From Gemmata sp051859125 (GTDB taxonomy: Bacteria; Planctomycetota; Planctomycetia; Gemmatales; Gemmataceae): a stretch of DNA of 64,000 nucleotides. Of the stretch, positions 1 through 7,589 are shown piece by piece. Under the pieces are notes generated by a model. The model had not been told where the DNA came from. It did no database searches and saw only the letters and a program-made list of their open reading frames with translations. A program made the translations under genes and the position numbers. Every line of letters begins with the position of its first letter. Position 1 is the stretch's first letter. The stretch spans positions 10,129 through 74,128 of the forward strand of contig NZ_JBHYGG010000090.1 in NCBI RefSeq assembly GCF_051859125.1. Reading direction: 5' to 3'.

Positions 1-200
1 AGCCGCTCGTTCTCGACCCGATTCTGGAGGCAGTGGAGAAGCGGCTCATCGAGGTCGCGCTGCGCCGGGCGAACAACCACCAGGGCAAGGCCGCCGAGTT
101 GCTCGGCATCTTCCGCACGCGGCTCGGCCGGCGCATCGAAGCGCTGGGGCTCGCGAAACCCGGCGAGCCGGGAGCGTCAGCGACCGGAGCTGCCCCATGA
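1..200 (+). CDS. Response regulator C-terminus, Fis-type HTH (partial)
   Basis: Only the last 65 codons are in the window, read from base 3 to the TGA at 198-200. The translation has the form LEAVEKRLIEVAL, then NNHQGKAAELLGI, then RTRLGRRIEALGL. That is the helix-turn-helix of the Fis family found at the C-terminus of NtrC-type, sigma-54-dependent response regulators, so the protein should bind DNA through this segment. The receiver and AAA+ domains would lie upstream and cannot be seen, so a short Fis-only or orphan regulator is also possible. The stop overlaps the next ATG by four bases (ATGA), which indicates translational coupling with the receiver-like protein that follows. Confidence 0.8.
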   Translation, partial: PLVLDPILEAVEKRLIEVALRRANNHQGKAAELLGIFRTRLGRRIEALGLAKPGEPGASATGAAP

Positions 201-682
201 AGTCGCCGCGCGTGATCGTCCTCGAACTCGACGGCTGGCTCGCCCGGCAGCTCCGCGAACTGGCCGCCGAGAGCCGGTGGCTGGTGCGGCCGGTCCGCAG
301 TGTTGACACCGCACTGTCACTCGCTCAGGAGCGGTCGCCGGCGGTGCTGCTCGTGCAGTTCGACCCGCACAACGACGCCCACCCGTCGCTCGCGCTGATC
401 GCCGACGCGCACCGGCTCGCCCCCGACGTGCCCGTGGTCGCCGTCGCCGACTCGAAGTTGCCCGACGCCGACCGGGCCGCGTGGACCGCGGCGCTGCTCG
501 ACCTCGGGGCGCGGTACGTCCTGTTCCCGCCGCTGACGAAGCCGGTGCTGGAGGACGTGGTGAGCGGGCTGCTCACGGCCGCGGTGCGGCGCGTGGTCGG
601 CGGCGACGCCACACTCGCGCTGCCGGCCCCGCGGCGCTCCACCGGCGTGATCGACCTGGCCGACGAGGACGCGGACCCGTGA
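197..682 (+). CDS. Degenerate receiver-domain (CheY-like) protein
   Basis: A 161-residue protein with the alternating beta/alpha pattern of a response-regulator receiver. An N-terminal strand (PRVIVLELDGW) is followed by a strand near residue 50 (AVLLVQFDPHN) and another near residue 75 (DVPVVAVADSK), and then ARYVLFPPLTKPVL in the position of the conserved Lys/Pro loop. Where a phosphoacceptor Asp is expected after the third strand the sequence reads LVQFDP, so the acidic pocket appears altered and it may be a pseudo-receiver working without phosphorylation. It overlaps the preceding regulator (ATGA) and the following ferredoxin gene (GTGA), so the three genes form one tight operon. The last 25 residues look unstructured. 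The fold assignment is by pattern only. Confidence 0.65.
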   Translation: MKSPRVIVLELDGWLARQLRELAAESRWLVRPVRSVDTALSLAQERSPAVLLVQFDPHNDAHPSLALIADAHRLAPDVPVVAVADSKLPDADRAAWTAALLDLGARYVLFPPLTKPVLEDVVSGLLTAAVRRVVGGDATLALPAPRRSTGVIDLADEDADP

Positions 683-885
683 CCCCGACCGCGGAACTCC
701 CGGTGCTGAGCGCCGCCCGCTGCACGGGGTGCGGCGACTGCGTGGCCGTGTGCCCCACGCACTGCCTGGAAATGGCCGGCCCCGTGCCGTGGCTCCCGCG
801 CCCACTCGACTGCGTCGAGTGCGCCGCGTGCGCGACCGTCTGCCCCGCCGACGCGATCACACTTCGGTCAGTCGATTCGGAGTGA
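679..885 (+). CDS. Small 2[4Fe-4S] ferredoxin
   Basis: A 68-residue protein with two cysteine clusters, CTGCGDCVAVCP and CVECAACATVCP. Both have the CxxCxxCxxxCP spacing that binds [4Fe-4S] clusters in bacterial-type ferredoxins, so the expected role is one-electron transfer in the cytoplasm. The second cluster is followed by ADAITL, typical of the second half of the fold. The start is the GTG at 679, which overlaps the TGA of the receiver-like gene in a GTGA arrangement. Sitting directly behind two regulatory genes is unusual for a ferredoxin and suggests a link between redox state and the regulator, but no partner enzyme is visible. The product class is secure; the physiological partner is unknown. 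Confidence 0.9.
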   Translation: MTPTAELPVLSAARCTGCGDCVAVCPTHCLEMAGPVPWLPRPLDCVECAACATVCPADAITLRSVDSE

Positions 886-918
886 TTCGCAAGCGGCAAC
901 GTACAGCCTCACGGTTCG

Positions 919-1641
919 TCAGCGGCGGTGGCCGGCCCAGGCCGCCTCGTAAGACCCCTCCAGGTCCAAGGGAACCGCCACGTCACGATCCAACCACAGC
1001 GGGACGGTGGGGAGCGGCTCTCCGACCCTGAGTTCCGCGGGCCACGCCTCCATCCGCACCCCGTCCCCCGCCCCGAGCACCCGGTACGACACGGCCGCGA
1101 TCCCGGACGAACTCGACCAGTGCAGCGATTCAGGGAGGTCGAGGAGCGACACCAGCTCGGAGTGCATGTCGCTCCGTCGGCAGGTCACGAAGTCAGCAAA
1201 CACAACCGAGACCCCCGCCTGGAGGTAACTCGCGCACTTTACCGCGAACGCCCGCCTGGTATCGGGACGGTCCTTGTTCGACCGGCTCACCAGTTCGATG
1301 GCCGCAGCGATCCGCCCGTCATCGGAGATGACGCGAACCTCGAACAGATCGGCGTCCGCGAACCCAACCTCCCCGGCGAGGACGGCGGCCGGGGCGTACT
1401 GACGGGTGGCCACCGCCACGCCCCCCTCACCGTTCGCCGGCCCGGGCGCGGGCGGGTTCTGGAGGGCACCCAAGTCGATCGTGACGCGGGGGCCAGCGAA
1501 CACTTCTTGTTCGGCGCGATACCCCGCGGGCAGAACGCTTGCGTTCAATCGCAAGAGGAGCATCGTCGCCCAACTCGCGGTCATGCTCTCGGCGTTGGGG
1601 CGGTTCTGTAGCGGCGGGTGGAAGTGGTCGCGCAGCGGCAT
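919..1641 (-). CDS. DUF4058-like conserved protein
   Basis: A 240-residue protein that I associate from memory with a family common in Gemmata relatives and often labelled DUF4058. It has an MPLRDHFHPPL opening, then LPAGYRAEQEV, then a central segment FEVRVISDDGRIAAAIELVS and RSNKDRPDTRRAF. The acidic-strand then E-L-V-S pattern superficially recalls the Uma2 / PD-(D/E)xK fold, but I cannot place all catalytic residues. The start at 1641 is preferred over an upstream in-frame ATG because GGAGG lies seven bases before it. It converges on the ferredoxin operon across a 33-base gap. The function is unknown and the family label is tentative. Confidence 0.6.
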   Translation of the reverse strand: MPLRDHFHPPLQNRPNAESMTASWATMLLLRLNASVLPAGYRAEQEVFAGPRVTIDLGALQNPPAPGPANGEGGVAVATRQYAPAAVLAGEVGFADADLFEVRVISDDGRIAAAIELVSRSNKDRPDTRRAFAVKCASYLQAGVSVVFADFVTCRRSDMHSELVSLLDLPESLHWSSSSGIAAVSYRVLGAGDGVRMEAWPAELRVGEPLPTVPLWLDRDVAVPLDLEGSYEAAWAGHRR

Positions 1642-1752
1642 CGGTTCGCCTCCGGGGTACCGACAATGGTACCCGGCGGCGGGGGAACGCGAAACGCCGG
1701 TGGCGGGCCACCGGCGTTCGCTCACGGGATCAGGTCGTCGCGGCCCGCAACT

Positions 1753-2349
1753 TTAGACGGCCGCCAGTTCGCCGGCCAGGCCCGCGAACCGCTCGGCCAG
1801 CGCCGGGTCGATCGCCTCCAGCGCGTCCTTGAGCCGCTGGCGGGCGACGTGCAGCCGCCGCTTGATGGTCCCCGTCGGGACCTCGAACTCCCGGGCCATC
1901 TGCTTCAGGCTCCGGCCCCGGATGTAGAACGCCTCCAGGGTCTGCCGGTCGAGCGGCTTCAGCTCGGCCAGCCCCTCCTTGAGCTGCTCGACGGCCTCGC
2001 CGACCTCCAGCGCGTCCTCCGGGGTCCGCTCGCGGCCGGCGACCGCGTCGAGGACCTCCGGGTCGGCCCCGAACAGCGGCCCCTTCCGGGTCAGCCGGTT
2101 GATCGCCATCCGGGCGGTGATCCGCCGCAGCCACCCGGCGAAGCACCGGGGGTCACGCAGCTGCGGGAGCTTCCGCATCGCGTGGACGAACACGTCCTGC
2201 GCCAGCTCCTGCGCCTCCAGCGGGTCCCGGACCCGGCCCAGCGCCATCGCGAAGACGCTGTTCTGGAACCGCACGACCAGCTCCCCGTAGGCCTCCCGGT
2301 CGCCCGTCTTCGCCTTCTCGACCAGCACGGTGATCTCGTTCCAGCTCAT
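1753..2349 (-). CDS. ECF-type RNA polymerase sigma factor
   Basis: A 198-residue sigma-70 family protein. Region 2 is visible as EAYGELVVRFQNSVFAMAL, AQELAQDVFVHAMRKL and FAGWLRRITARMAINRL. Region 4 contains LKPLDRQTLEAFYI, SLKQMAREFEVPTGTIKRR and LHVARQRLKDAL, the helix-turn-helix that reads the -35 element. It should direct polymerase to a small alternative regulon. The ATG at 2349 is chosen because it starts at the beginning of region 2 with AGGA upstream; the frame stays open 58 codons further but that extension is Arg/Pro-rich and non-family. No anti-sigma factor gene is adjacent. About 1.5 kb of mostly unassigned DNA precedes it. Confidence 0.92.
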   Translation of the reverse strand: MSWNEITVLVEKAKTGDREAYGELVVRFQNSVFAMALGRVRDPLEAQELAQDVFVHAMRKLPQLRDPRCFAGWLRRITARMAINRLTRKGPLFGADPEVLDAVAGRERTPEDALEVGEAVEQLKEGLAELKPLDRQTLEAFYIRGRSLKQMAREFEVPTGTIKRRLHVARQRLKDALEAIDPALAERFAGLAGELAAV

Positions 2350-2856
2350 GATTGGGTTCCTGTCCCGATCCCGTGTGTGCGTCATGCTGGCCCGCGCGTC
2401 CGCTCGGGAGGCGGCCCGCCCCAGGATCAGATGGAGGGGGGCCGGCGTCTCTCGTTCGGGCGGTTCGCTCCCGCCCGGTCGCGACCGGCCCCTCGGGCGC
2501 CGCGCCCTGGGGGGGCGCGACATCGGGGCCGAAGGTCATCGCGGACCGGTACGGGGCTACCCGCGGCGGCTGTTGCCCGTCGTGGCGCAGGCGGTTGGGT
2601 CTCGGGCGGCACATGCGCGGTGGGGACCGCGGGACGACTGGGGCGATGGGCACCCCGTCTGTCACGCGACACCGGCGCACCGTGTGACCCGGCGACGCCA
2701 CCGACAACGCGATCAGGGACCAGCGTGGTTGGGTTCGATTTCCTGGTTGTGGCCGACGCGCAAAGCGCAACGCGACTCTGGTTGTGCATCTGGACCCGCG
2801 CAGGCGGGTCGCCGAGGTCAATCCGGGGGTCGTGTTACGTTATGCCGTGGGCCACC
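2350..2856. other. Intergenic, no gene seen
   Basis: This is the upstream region of the ECF sigma factor. The open frames on both strands here are Arg/Pro/Gly-rich, lack family motifs and lack ribosome-binding sites, so I treat them as GC-driven. A promoter for the sigma gene should lie near 2350-2500 but I cannot assign its boxes. Confidence 0.4.
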
Positions 2857-3375
2857 TCACTTTCCGGCTGCCGCCGCCGGGCCGACTTCCCGTTTCGCGC
2901 CTCTCAGGTCGCGGAACCGGCGGAGCGATTGGCAGTCGCGTCCGAAGCGGTCCGTTCGACCAAGGTCGCGGGAAAAGTCGGCCGAGCCGGGTACGGCCAC
3001 GGGTAGCCCCTCGCGGGTGCCGCCTGCTGCCGCCGTTCGCGTCGCCGCGCGCCAACTCCTCGTTAAAGGAGAGGCACTTGCCGGCGCGAACCGGGTCGCC
3101 GTGAGACCAGGAAGACATCCGGCCGAACCACCGGGGGGTACGGTTTCGCCACCCGCGTGCAGTTGCTGTCGCGACTGCGGTGCGGACAACTCTTCCCGTG
3201 ACCGGACCAGTTCGGGTTCCGGATTGTGGGGCATTGGGATTTGCCCCGGGGACAGGTTGTCCGTCGGATACGCGGCGACGCCGAACCCCAGACCGATGCG
3301 ATCGGCCGGGGTGACCAGCTTCACGCCGGTCACCGTCGCGGTCTTCAGCACCAGGGTCTTCAGGGTCGCAAGCAT
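2857..3375 (-). CDS. Uncertain hypothetical protein
   Basis: An open frame of 172 codons whose ATG at 3375 has a good Shine-Dalgarno, GGAGG six bases upstream. The first 70 or so codons favour G or C at the third position as neighbouring genes do, and they translate to a hydrophobic start (MLATLKTLVLKTATVTGV) followed by TPADRIGLGFGVAAYP. After about residue 85 codon use deteriorates and the product becomes Arg/Ala-rich without recognisable structure. Either only a short N-terminal protein is real and a frameshift follows, or the whole frame is spurious. I recognise no family. Reported because the start signal is better than expected by chance in an otherwise empty 1.5-kb stretch. Confidence 0.3.
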   Translation of the reverse strand: MLATLKTLVLKTATVTGVKLVTPADRIGLGFGVAAYPTDNLSPGQIPMPHNPEPELVRSREELSAPQSRQQLHAGGETVPPGGSAGCLPGLTATRFAPASASPLTRSWRAATRTAAAGGTREGLPVAVPGSADFSRDLGRTDRFGRDCQSLRRFRDLRGAKREVGPAAAAGK

Positions 3376-3865
3376 CGCAATCCTCCGACGGACGTTTGGG
3401 TGGTCGCCCTCTCACGAGGGGCCGCCCGGGATGAAGTTAGGAGGTCATCTGGAACGGTTAGGGGTGAAACGGGTTACAAGGTTCAAGCGCCACTCGTCGG
3501 GCCGGTTTCGGTTCGCCGACTCGGCCAGGAGCCTCAGAGCTTAACACTCTTTCGGTCGCCTGGCAACCGCCCGCGGCCCGCGGGCGGCAAACGCGAACCG
3601 GGGCGAACCCCGGTCGCGGTACTCCTCTCAGACGCCGACCTCTCCTCCCAGGTTCGCGCGGTTCGCGGATTTCTTTCCAAATTCTTTCGCCGCCCAATTC
3701 GCCCACAAACGAGCGGGCCACGCGCTCCTTGCGCGTGGCCCTCGGGGCTTCGGCTTCGAAAGCAGGCCCTCGCGGTGCGAGGGACACCGGCCGCGCGACG
3801 CGGCTCACCGGGTGTCATCGTCGCCCCGGGGTGCGACTCGCGGAGCGAGTCGCCCACCGTGCGGG
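3376..3865. other. Intergenic with a GC-rich hairpin
   Basis: No convincing gene. A perfect 10-bp stem with a one-base spacer lies at 3567-3587 (CCGCCCGCGG / CCGCGGGCGG). The remainder is the 3' side of the metallopeptidase gene on the minus strand. Confidence 0.4.
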
Positions 3866-5146
3866 TCACCGGACGGGGACGTACGGGTCGGCCGCGCCGA
3901 AGTTCACCGCGTACCCCAGGTCGGCCATCGCGCCGACCGTCACGATGCTGAGGGGGTTGAGGACGCCGGGGTCGAGGAACCCGGTCATGAGTTCGGTCAC
4001 GAACAGGTCCTCGCTGAAGTGCGACCCGTCCGTGCCCAGGCCGCCGAACGGCTCCAGCGGCACCGACGCGCCGCTCCGGCCGAACACCGTGTTGAACGCG
4101 GCGGTCCCCTGCGCGCCGGTGTACTGCGGGTTGATGCCGCCGATCCCTTCCGCCAGGCCCTTGGTCTGCCACAGGGTGCCGAACCCGAGGACGTGGGCCA
4201 TCTCGTGCAGGGCGACGGAGAACAGGTCACCGGTCCGCTCCAGCACCGCGAGGTCGGCCGTGTCGAACTGCATGAACCCGTGGACCGGCAGGCCCGCCCC
4301 GCCGACCCGGAACGCGTCCGGCCCGGCCTGCCCGAGGATGCCGTCGACGCCGTCGATCGGGGTCGCCGAGGCGTCGATGAGCAGGTCGTCGACGAAGATC
4401 CCCTGAAAGACGGCGTCCGGCAGGTCGCCGGTGATGATCTGGCCCCAGCGGTTCGCCGCGTTCTGAAAGACCGCCTGCTGGGTCGGCGTCAGGCCGCTGA
4501 ACCGCAGGGCGATGTTGAACCCGGACACCGGCGCCGGGGGGAACGTCGGCCCGCCCGGCGTGCCCGGCCCGCCCGGCGGCGAGGTCGGCGGTGCCGACGG
4601 CGTGGTCGTCAGCACGGCCTGCTTGGCCGAGATCGTGTAGCTCGGGTTGAACGCGCCGCCCAGCCCGCGGACCTGAACGTAGTACGTGCCGGCCGGCCGG
4701 CCGGCGAGCGAGACCGCCTCGCGGTCCCCGGTCCCCGCGGACCGGCCCAGCACGGCCCCCGTGGAGTCGTAGAGCCGCAGGTTCAGGTCGCCCCGGCTGT
4801 GGTCGAACCGGATGTGGACGTTGCTCCCGGCCGCCCCGGGCCGCGAGGTCGTGAACTTGAACCAGTCGGCGCTGTCGGTCAGCATCAGCCCGGTGAGCGA
4901 CGCCGCCGCCTTGGAGTTCAGCGCCCCGCCGGTGAGGCTGCCGATGTCCTTGGCCCGCGCGAACTTGTCGTTGTCCTCGAAGGCGTCGTCGGTGGGGGCC
5001 GGGGGCGCGGGCGGCTGCGGCTTCGGCAGCGTCACGACGATGCTCGACGGGGCGACCGTGTGCGGGACCGTGAGCGTGAGCGCGGCCGGCGTGACGCGGT
5101 CCCCGAGCGAGTCGAGGGACGGCTGGAAGCGAACGAGCGGGTTCAT
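3866..5146 (-). CDS. Extracellular leishmanolysin-like metallopeptidase with PPC domain
   Basis: A 426-residue protein. After an N-terminal segment with PSLDSLGDRVTPA, resembling the planctomycete LExR export-associated signature, comes a pre-peptidase C-terminal (PPC) beta domain at about residues 55-175 (DDAFEDNDKFARAKDIG, DWFKFTTSRPG, GTYYVQVRG). A Pro/Gly-rich linker follows. The catalytic region has the zinc motif HEMAHVLGFGTLW at about 314-326, with the third zinc ligand expected at the His of GSHFSEDLF near 376, followed by VTELMTGFLDPG and LNPLSIVTVGAMADLGY. That arrangement is the M8 leishmanolysin-like layout. The ATG at 5146 is chosen because the upstream extension is non-conserved. 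It is probably exported and degrades protein outside the cytoplasm. Confidence 0.82.
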   Translation of the reverse strand: MNPLVRFQPSLDSLGDRVTPAALTLTVPHTVAPSSIVVTLPKPQPPAPPAPTDDAFEDNDKFARAKDIGSLTGGALNSKAAASLTGLMLTDSADWFKFTTSRPGAAGSNVHIRFDHSRGDLNLRLYDSTGAVLGRSAGTGDREAVSLAGRPAGTYYVQVRGLGGAFNPSYTISAKQAVLTTTPSAPPTSPPGGPGTPGGPTFPPAPVSGFNIALRFSGLTPTQQAVFQNAANRWGQIITGDLPDAVFQGIFVDDLLIDASATPIDGVDGILGQAGPDAFRVGGAGLPVHGFMQFDTADLAVLERTGDLFSVALHEMAHVLGFGTLWQTKGLAEGIGGINPQYTGAQGTAAFNTVFGRSGASVPLEPFGGLGTDGSHFSEDLFVTELMTGFLDPGVLNPLSIVTVGAMADLGYAVNFGAADPYVPVR

Positions 5147-5552
5147 GTCCCTACACTCCGGGCTGAGAATCAGGGTGCGGACCGCGCGACACACGTCGAT
5201 TATTGCGGACAGTTTAACACACCGACCCGGGACACCGGGGATGCCGAATGCCCGCGGATGCGGCGGCGAACGGCCGCCGACAAACGGATTGGGGGGAATA
5301 CGCGGAATATAACGGACACGGCCGGGCGGCGGACACGATTCTGCAACGTTGGGGGGCACCCGACCGACAACCGGGAGCCGGAGTTGCGCCCGGCCCCGGC
5401 ATTTTCGTCACCGGCGCGACCGGCTGAAGCGACCGGTCATCACGCTGGCCCCGCGACGCCTCGCTTTCTCCTTGAACCGCGCTCGGTACCGGGGTACGCT
5501 CCAGTCACTGCCGGATCGCCCGCCTCCCGCTCTCCCTTCCCGGAATCCTGCC
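5147..5552. promoter_or_regulatory. Divergent intergenic region
   Basis: About 400 bases separate the divergently transcribed metallopeptidase and DUF1501 genes, so both promoters should lie here. An AT-richer patch occurs at 5195-5215 and another at 5290-5315. I could not assign -35/-10 boxes or an operator. Confidence 0.35.
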
Positions 5553-6965
5553 ATGCTCCGGGTCACCGGTCACCCGTCCGCGGTCTGCAACGGCGTCACC
5601 CGCCGCGACCTGCTCCGCGCCGGTTCGCTCGCGGCGCTGGGGGCCGTGGCTTCGCGCCCGCTGCTCGCCCGTGCGAGCAACTCGACCGGGCCGCGCCCGG
5701 GGGCCGCGAAGCGCGTCATCCTCATCGACCTGTTCGGCGGGCCGTCGCACATCGACACGTTCGACCCCAAGCCCGACGCGCCCGACGGCATCCGCGGCGC
5801 GTTCGGCACCACCGCCACCGCGCTGCCCGGCGTCCGCGTCTGCGAGCACCTCCCGTTGCTCGCGAAGCGGCTCGACCGGCTCGCGGTCGTGCGGACCGTC
5901 TCGCACAAGTACAACTCGCACAACCCGTACGGCGTGATGACCGGGTTCGACGGCGGCCAGGACCAGCTCGACTACTTCGCCCGGCCCACGAACCACCCGA
6001 GCGTGCCGTCGGTGTGCCAGTACCTCGGCGTCGGCCGCGGGAAGGAGCTGCCCGGGTACGTGGTGCTCCCCGCGTACCCCGGGTACACGCAGGGGCTCCG
6101 CCGCGCCGGCCCGTACGGCGGGTACCTCGGCCCGAAGTGGGACCCGGTGTTCGCCACCGCCGAGCGGCACGTCGGTAAGGACACGAGCGCCGACAAGGAC
6201 TTCTACAACGCCGACGTCACCCCGCAGGGCGAGCCGTGCCTGCCGCGGCTCACCGGCGAGATCACGCTCGACGCCCTCAACACCCGCCGGTCGCTCGTTC
6301 AGCAACTCGACACGCACTCCGCGTGGTTCGACGGCCGCAGGGAGGGCGGCCGCCGCGACGCCGCGTTCGACCTGCTCCTGTCGCCGAGGGCCAAGTGCGC
6401 CTTCGACCTGACCGGCGAGCCGCTCAAGCTCCGCGAGCGGTACGGCACCGACCTGTTCGGCTCCAGCGTGCTGCTCGCGCGGCGGCTGGCCGAGGCCGGC
6501 GTCACGTTCGTCACGGTCCACACCGAGGCGAAGCCGAACGGCCACTGGGACACACACGAGAACAACTTCAACATGCTGCGGAAGCTGCTGCTGCCGTTCC
6601 TCGACCGCGCCGTGTCCGCACTGGTCGACGACCTCGCCGACCGCGGGCTGCTCGACGAGACGCTGGTCGTGGTGACCGGCGACATGGGCCGCAGCCCGAG
6701 GGTGAACGGCAAGGCCGGCCGCGACCACTGGCCGCAGTGCGGGTTCTGCCTGTTCGCGGGCGGCGGCACGCGGCCCGGGGTGGTCCACGGCACGAGCGAC
6801 AAGATCGGCGCGTTCCCGGTCGACCACCCGGTGTCGGCCGGGGACCTCGCGGCGACCGTGTACCACCTCGTCGGCCTCGACCCCGAGGCGATGGTGCCCG
6901 ACCACACCGCCCGCCCCATTCACGTCTCGCACGGCGGCCGCCCCGTACGCGCCGTGCTGCGGTAA
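5553..6965 (+). CDS. DUF1501 family protein with Tat signal
   Basis: A 470-residue member of DUF1501, a sulfatase/alkaline-phosphatase-fold family abundant in planctomycetes. The N-terminus carries a twin-arginine export signal (TRRDLLRAGSLAALGAVAS). Family hallmarks follow: KRVILIDLFGGPSHIDTFDPKP, VSHKYNSHNPYGVMTGFDGG, PNGHWDTHENNFNMLR, VVTGDMGRSPRVN, GRDHWPQCGFCLFAGG and FPVDHPVSAGDLAATVYHLV. The Asp and His residues in those motifs are where this fold binds metal. It is usually paired with a DUF1549/DUF1553 cytochrome-type protein; here that partner lies downstream with one gene in between. The substrate is not known for the family. Start at 5553 is set by the Tat signal. Confidence 0.88.
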   Translation: MLRVTGHPSAVCNGVTRRDLLRAGSLAALGAVASRPLLARASNSTGPRPGAAKRVILIDLFGGPSHIDTFDPKPDAPDGIRGAFGTTATALPGVRVCEHLPLLAKRLDRLAVVRTVSHKYNSHNPYGVMTGFDGGQDQLDYFARPTNHPSVPSVCQYLGVGRGKELPGYVVLPAYPGYTQGLRRAGPYGGYLGPKWDPVFATAERHVGKDTSADKDFYNADVTPQGEPCLPRLTGEITLDALNTRRSLVQQLDTHSAWFDGRREGGRRDAAFDLLLSPRAKCAFDLTGEPLKLRERYGTDLFGSSVLLARRLAEAGVTFVTVHTEAKPNGHWDTHENNFNMLRKLLLPFLDRAVSALVDDLADRGLLDETLVVVTGDMGRSPRVNGKAGRDHWPQCGFCLFAGGGTRPGVVHGTSDKIGAFPVDHPVSAGDLAATVYHLVGLDPEAMVPDHTARPIHVSHGGRPVRAVLR

Positions 6966-6995
6966 TGTTTCGTCGAAGCGACTGAAGGGGAAGCG

Positions 6996-7571
6996 ATGGC
7001 GATACGAGGGAAGGACTACCAACCGCCGAGCCCGGGGCCGCTTCGACTGAGAGAGTCTGTGCGGTCCGCTCTCTACTCGCTACGTCACTTCACCGAGGTC
7101 TGTGACGCCACCCGGGGGCCGCTCCGGGCGCTCCCGCCTGCTGAATTGAACGTGGCACTGGTGGCTGCTGTTGAGGAAGCGTTAACGTGCTGCCTGCCGG
7201 ATGAGGCGCTCGCGTGTGTCGCGAACTACGACGATAGTTTAGGGGACGACGATTTTGTACTCGGCAGCATCGTGGACAACACTCACCTGGCATGGAAGCG
7301 GGGGTGCCCGAAGGATCTCGTCGCCGTGGGGCGGCAAGGGGACTCCCTTGCTTTCTATTGCGTCTCTCGCTCTGGTCCCCGCGACCGGGGGGTCCAGCTC
7401 GTGGACCGGGACAACCTCGACGGGAGTTTGAACTATTTTGACCTGGGCGAGTGGCTGGCCCGCATCGTCGAAGGCCGACAGGAGTTCTTGTCGGAGGATC
7501 ACCCGTCGCTCATCGAGTGGGCACCGTCTCAGACCGAACTGGCTGCGTTTATTCCTTCTCTGGTTGGGTAA
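6996..7571 (+). CDS. SUKH/SMI1-like hypothetical protein
   Basis: A 191-residue protein with a strong ribosome-binding site (AGGGGA) upstream of the ATG. The second half, HLAWKRGCPKDLVAVGRQG then SLAFYCVSR then VQLVDRDNLDG then LGEWLARIV, has the LVAIG-G-x-x-YC-D layout of the SUKH (SMI1/KNR4) superfamily. Many members of that superfamily are immunity proteins against secreted toxins; others have unknown roles. No toxin gene is adjacent. It separates the DUF1501 gene from the DUF1549/1553 gene, which normally lie side by side, so it may be an insertion into that pair. The family assignment rests on pattern only and could be wrong. Confidence 0.5.
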   Translation: MAIRGKDYQPPSPGPLRLRESVRSALYSLRHFTEVCDATRGPLRALPPAELNVALVAAVEEALTCCLPDEALACVANYDDSLGDDDFVLGSIVDNTHLAWKRGCPKDLVAVGRQGDSLAFYCVSRSGPRDRGVQLVDRDNLDGSLNYFDLGEWLARIVEGRQEFLSEDHPSLIEWAPSQTELAAFIPSLVG

Positions 7572-7589
7572 GCACTTCGGAACTCCACC

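Noticed and set aside
2330..3544. A 404-codon plus-strand frame
   Set aside because: Composition is Arg/Ser/Gly-rich, no ribosome-binding site or family motif, and it overlaps the promoter side of the ECF sigma gene.
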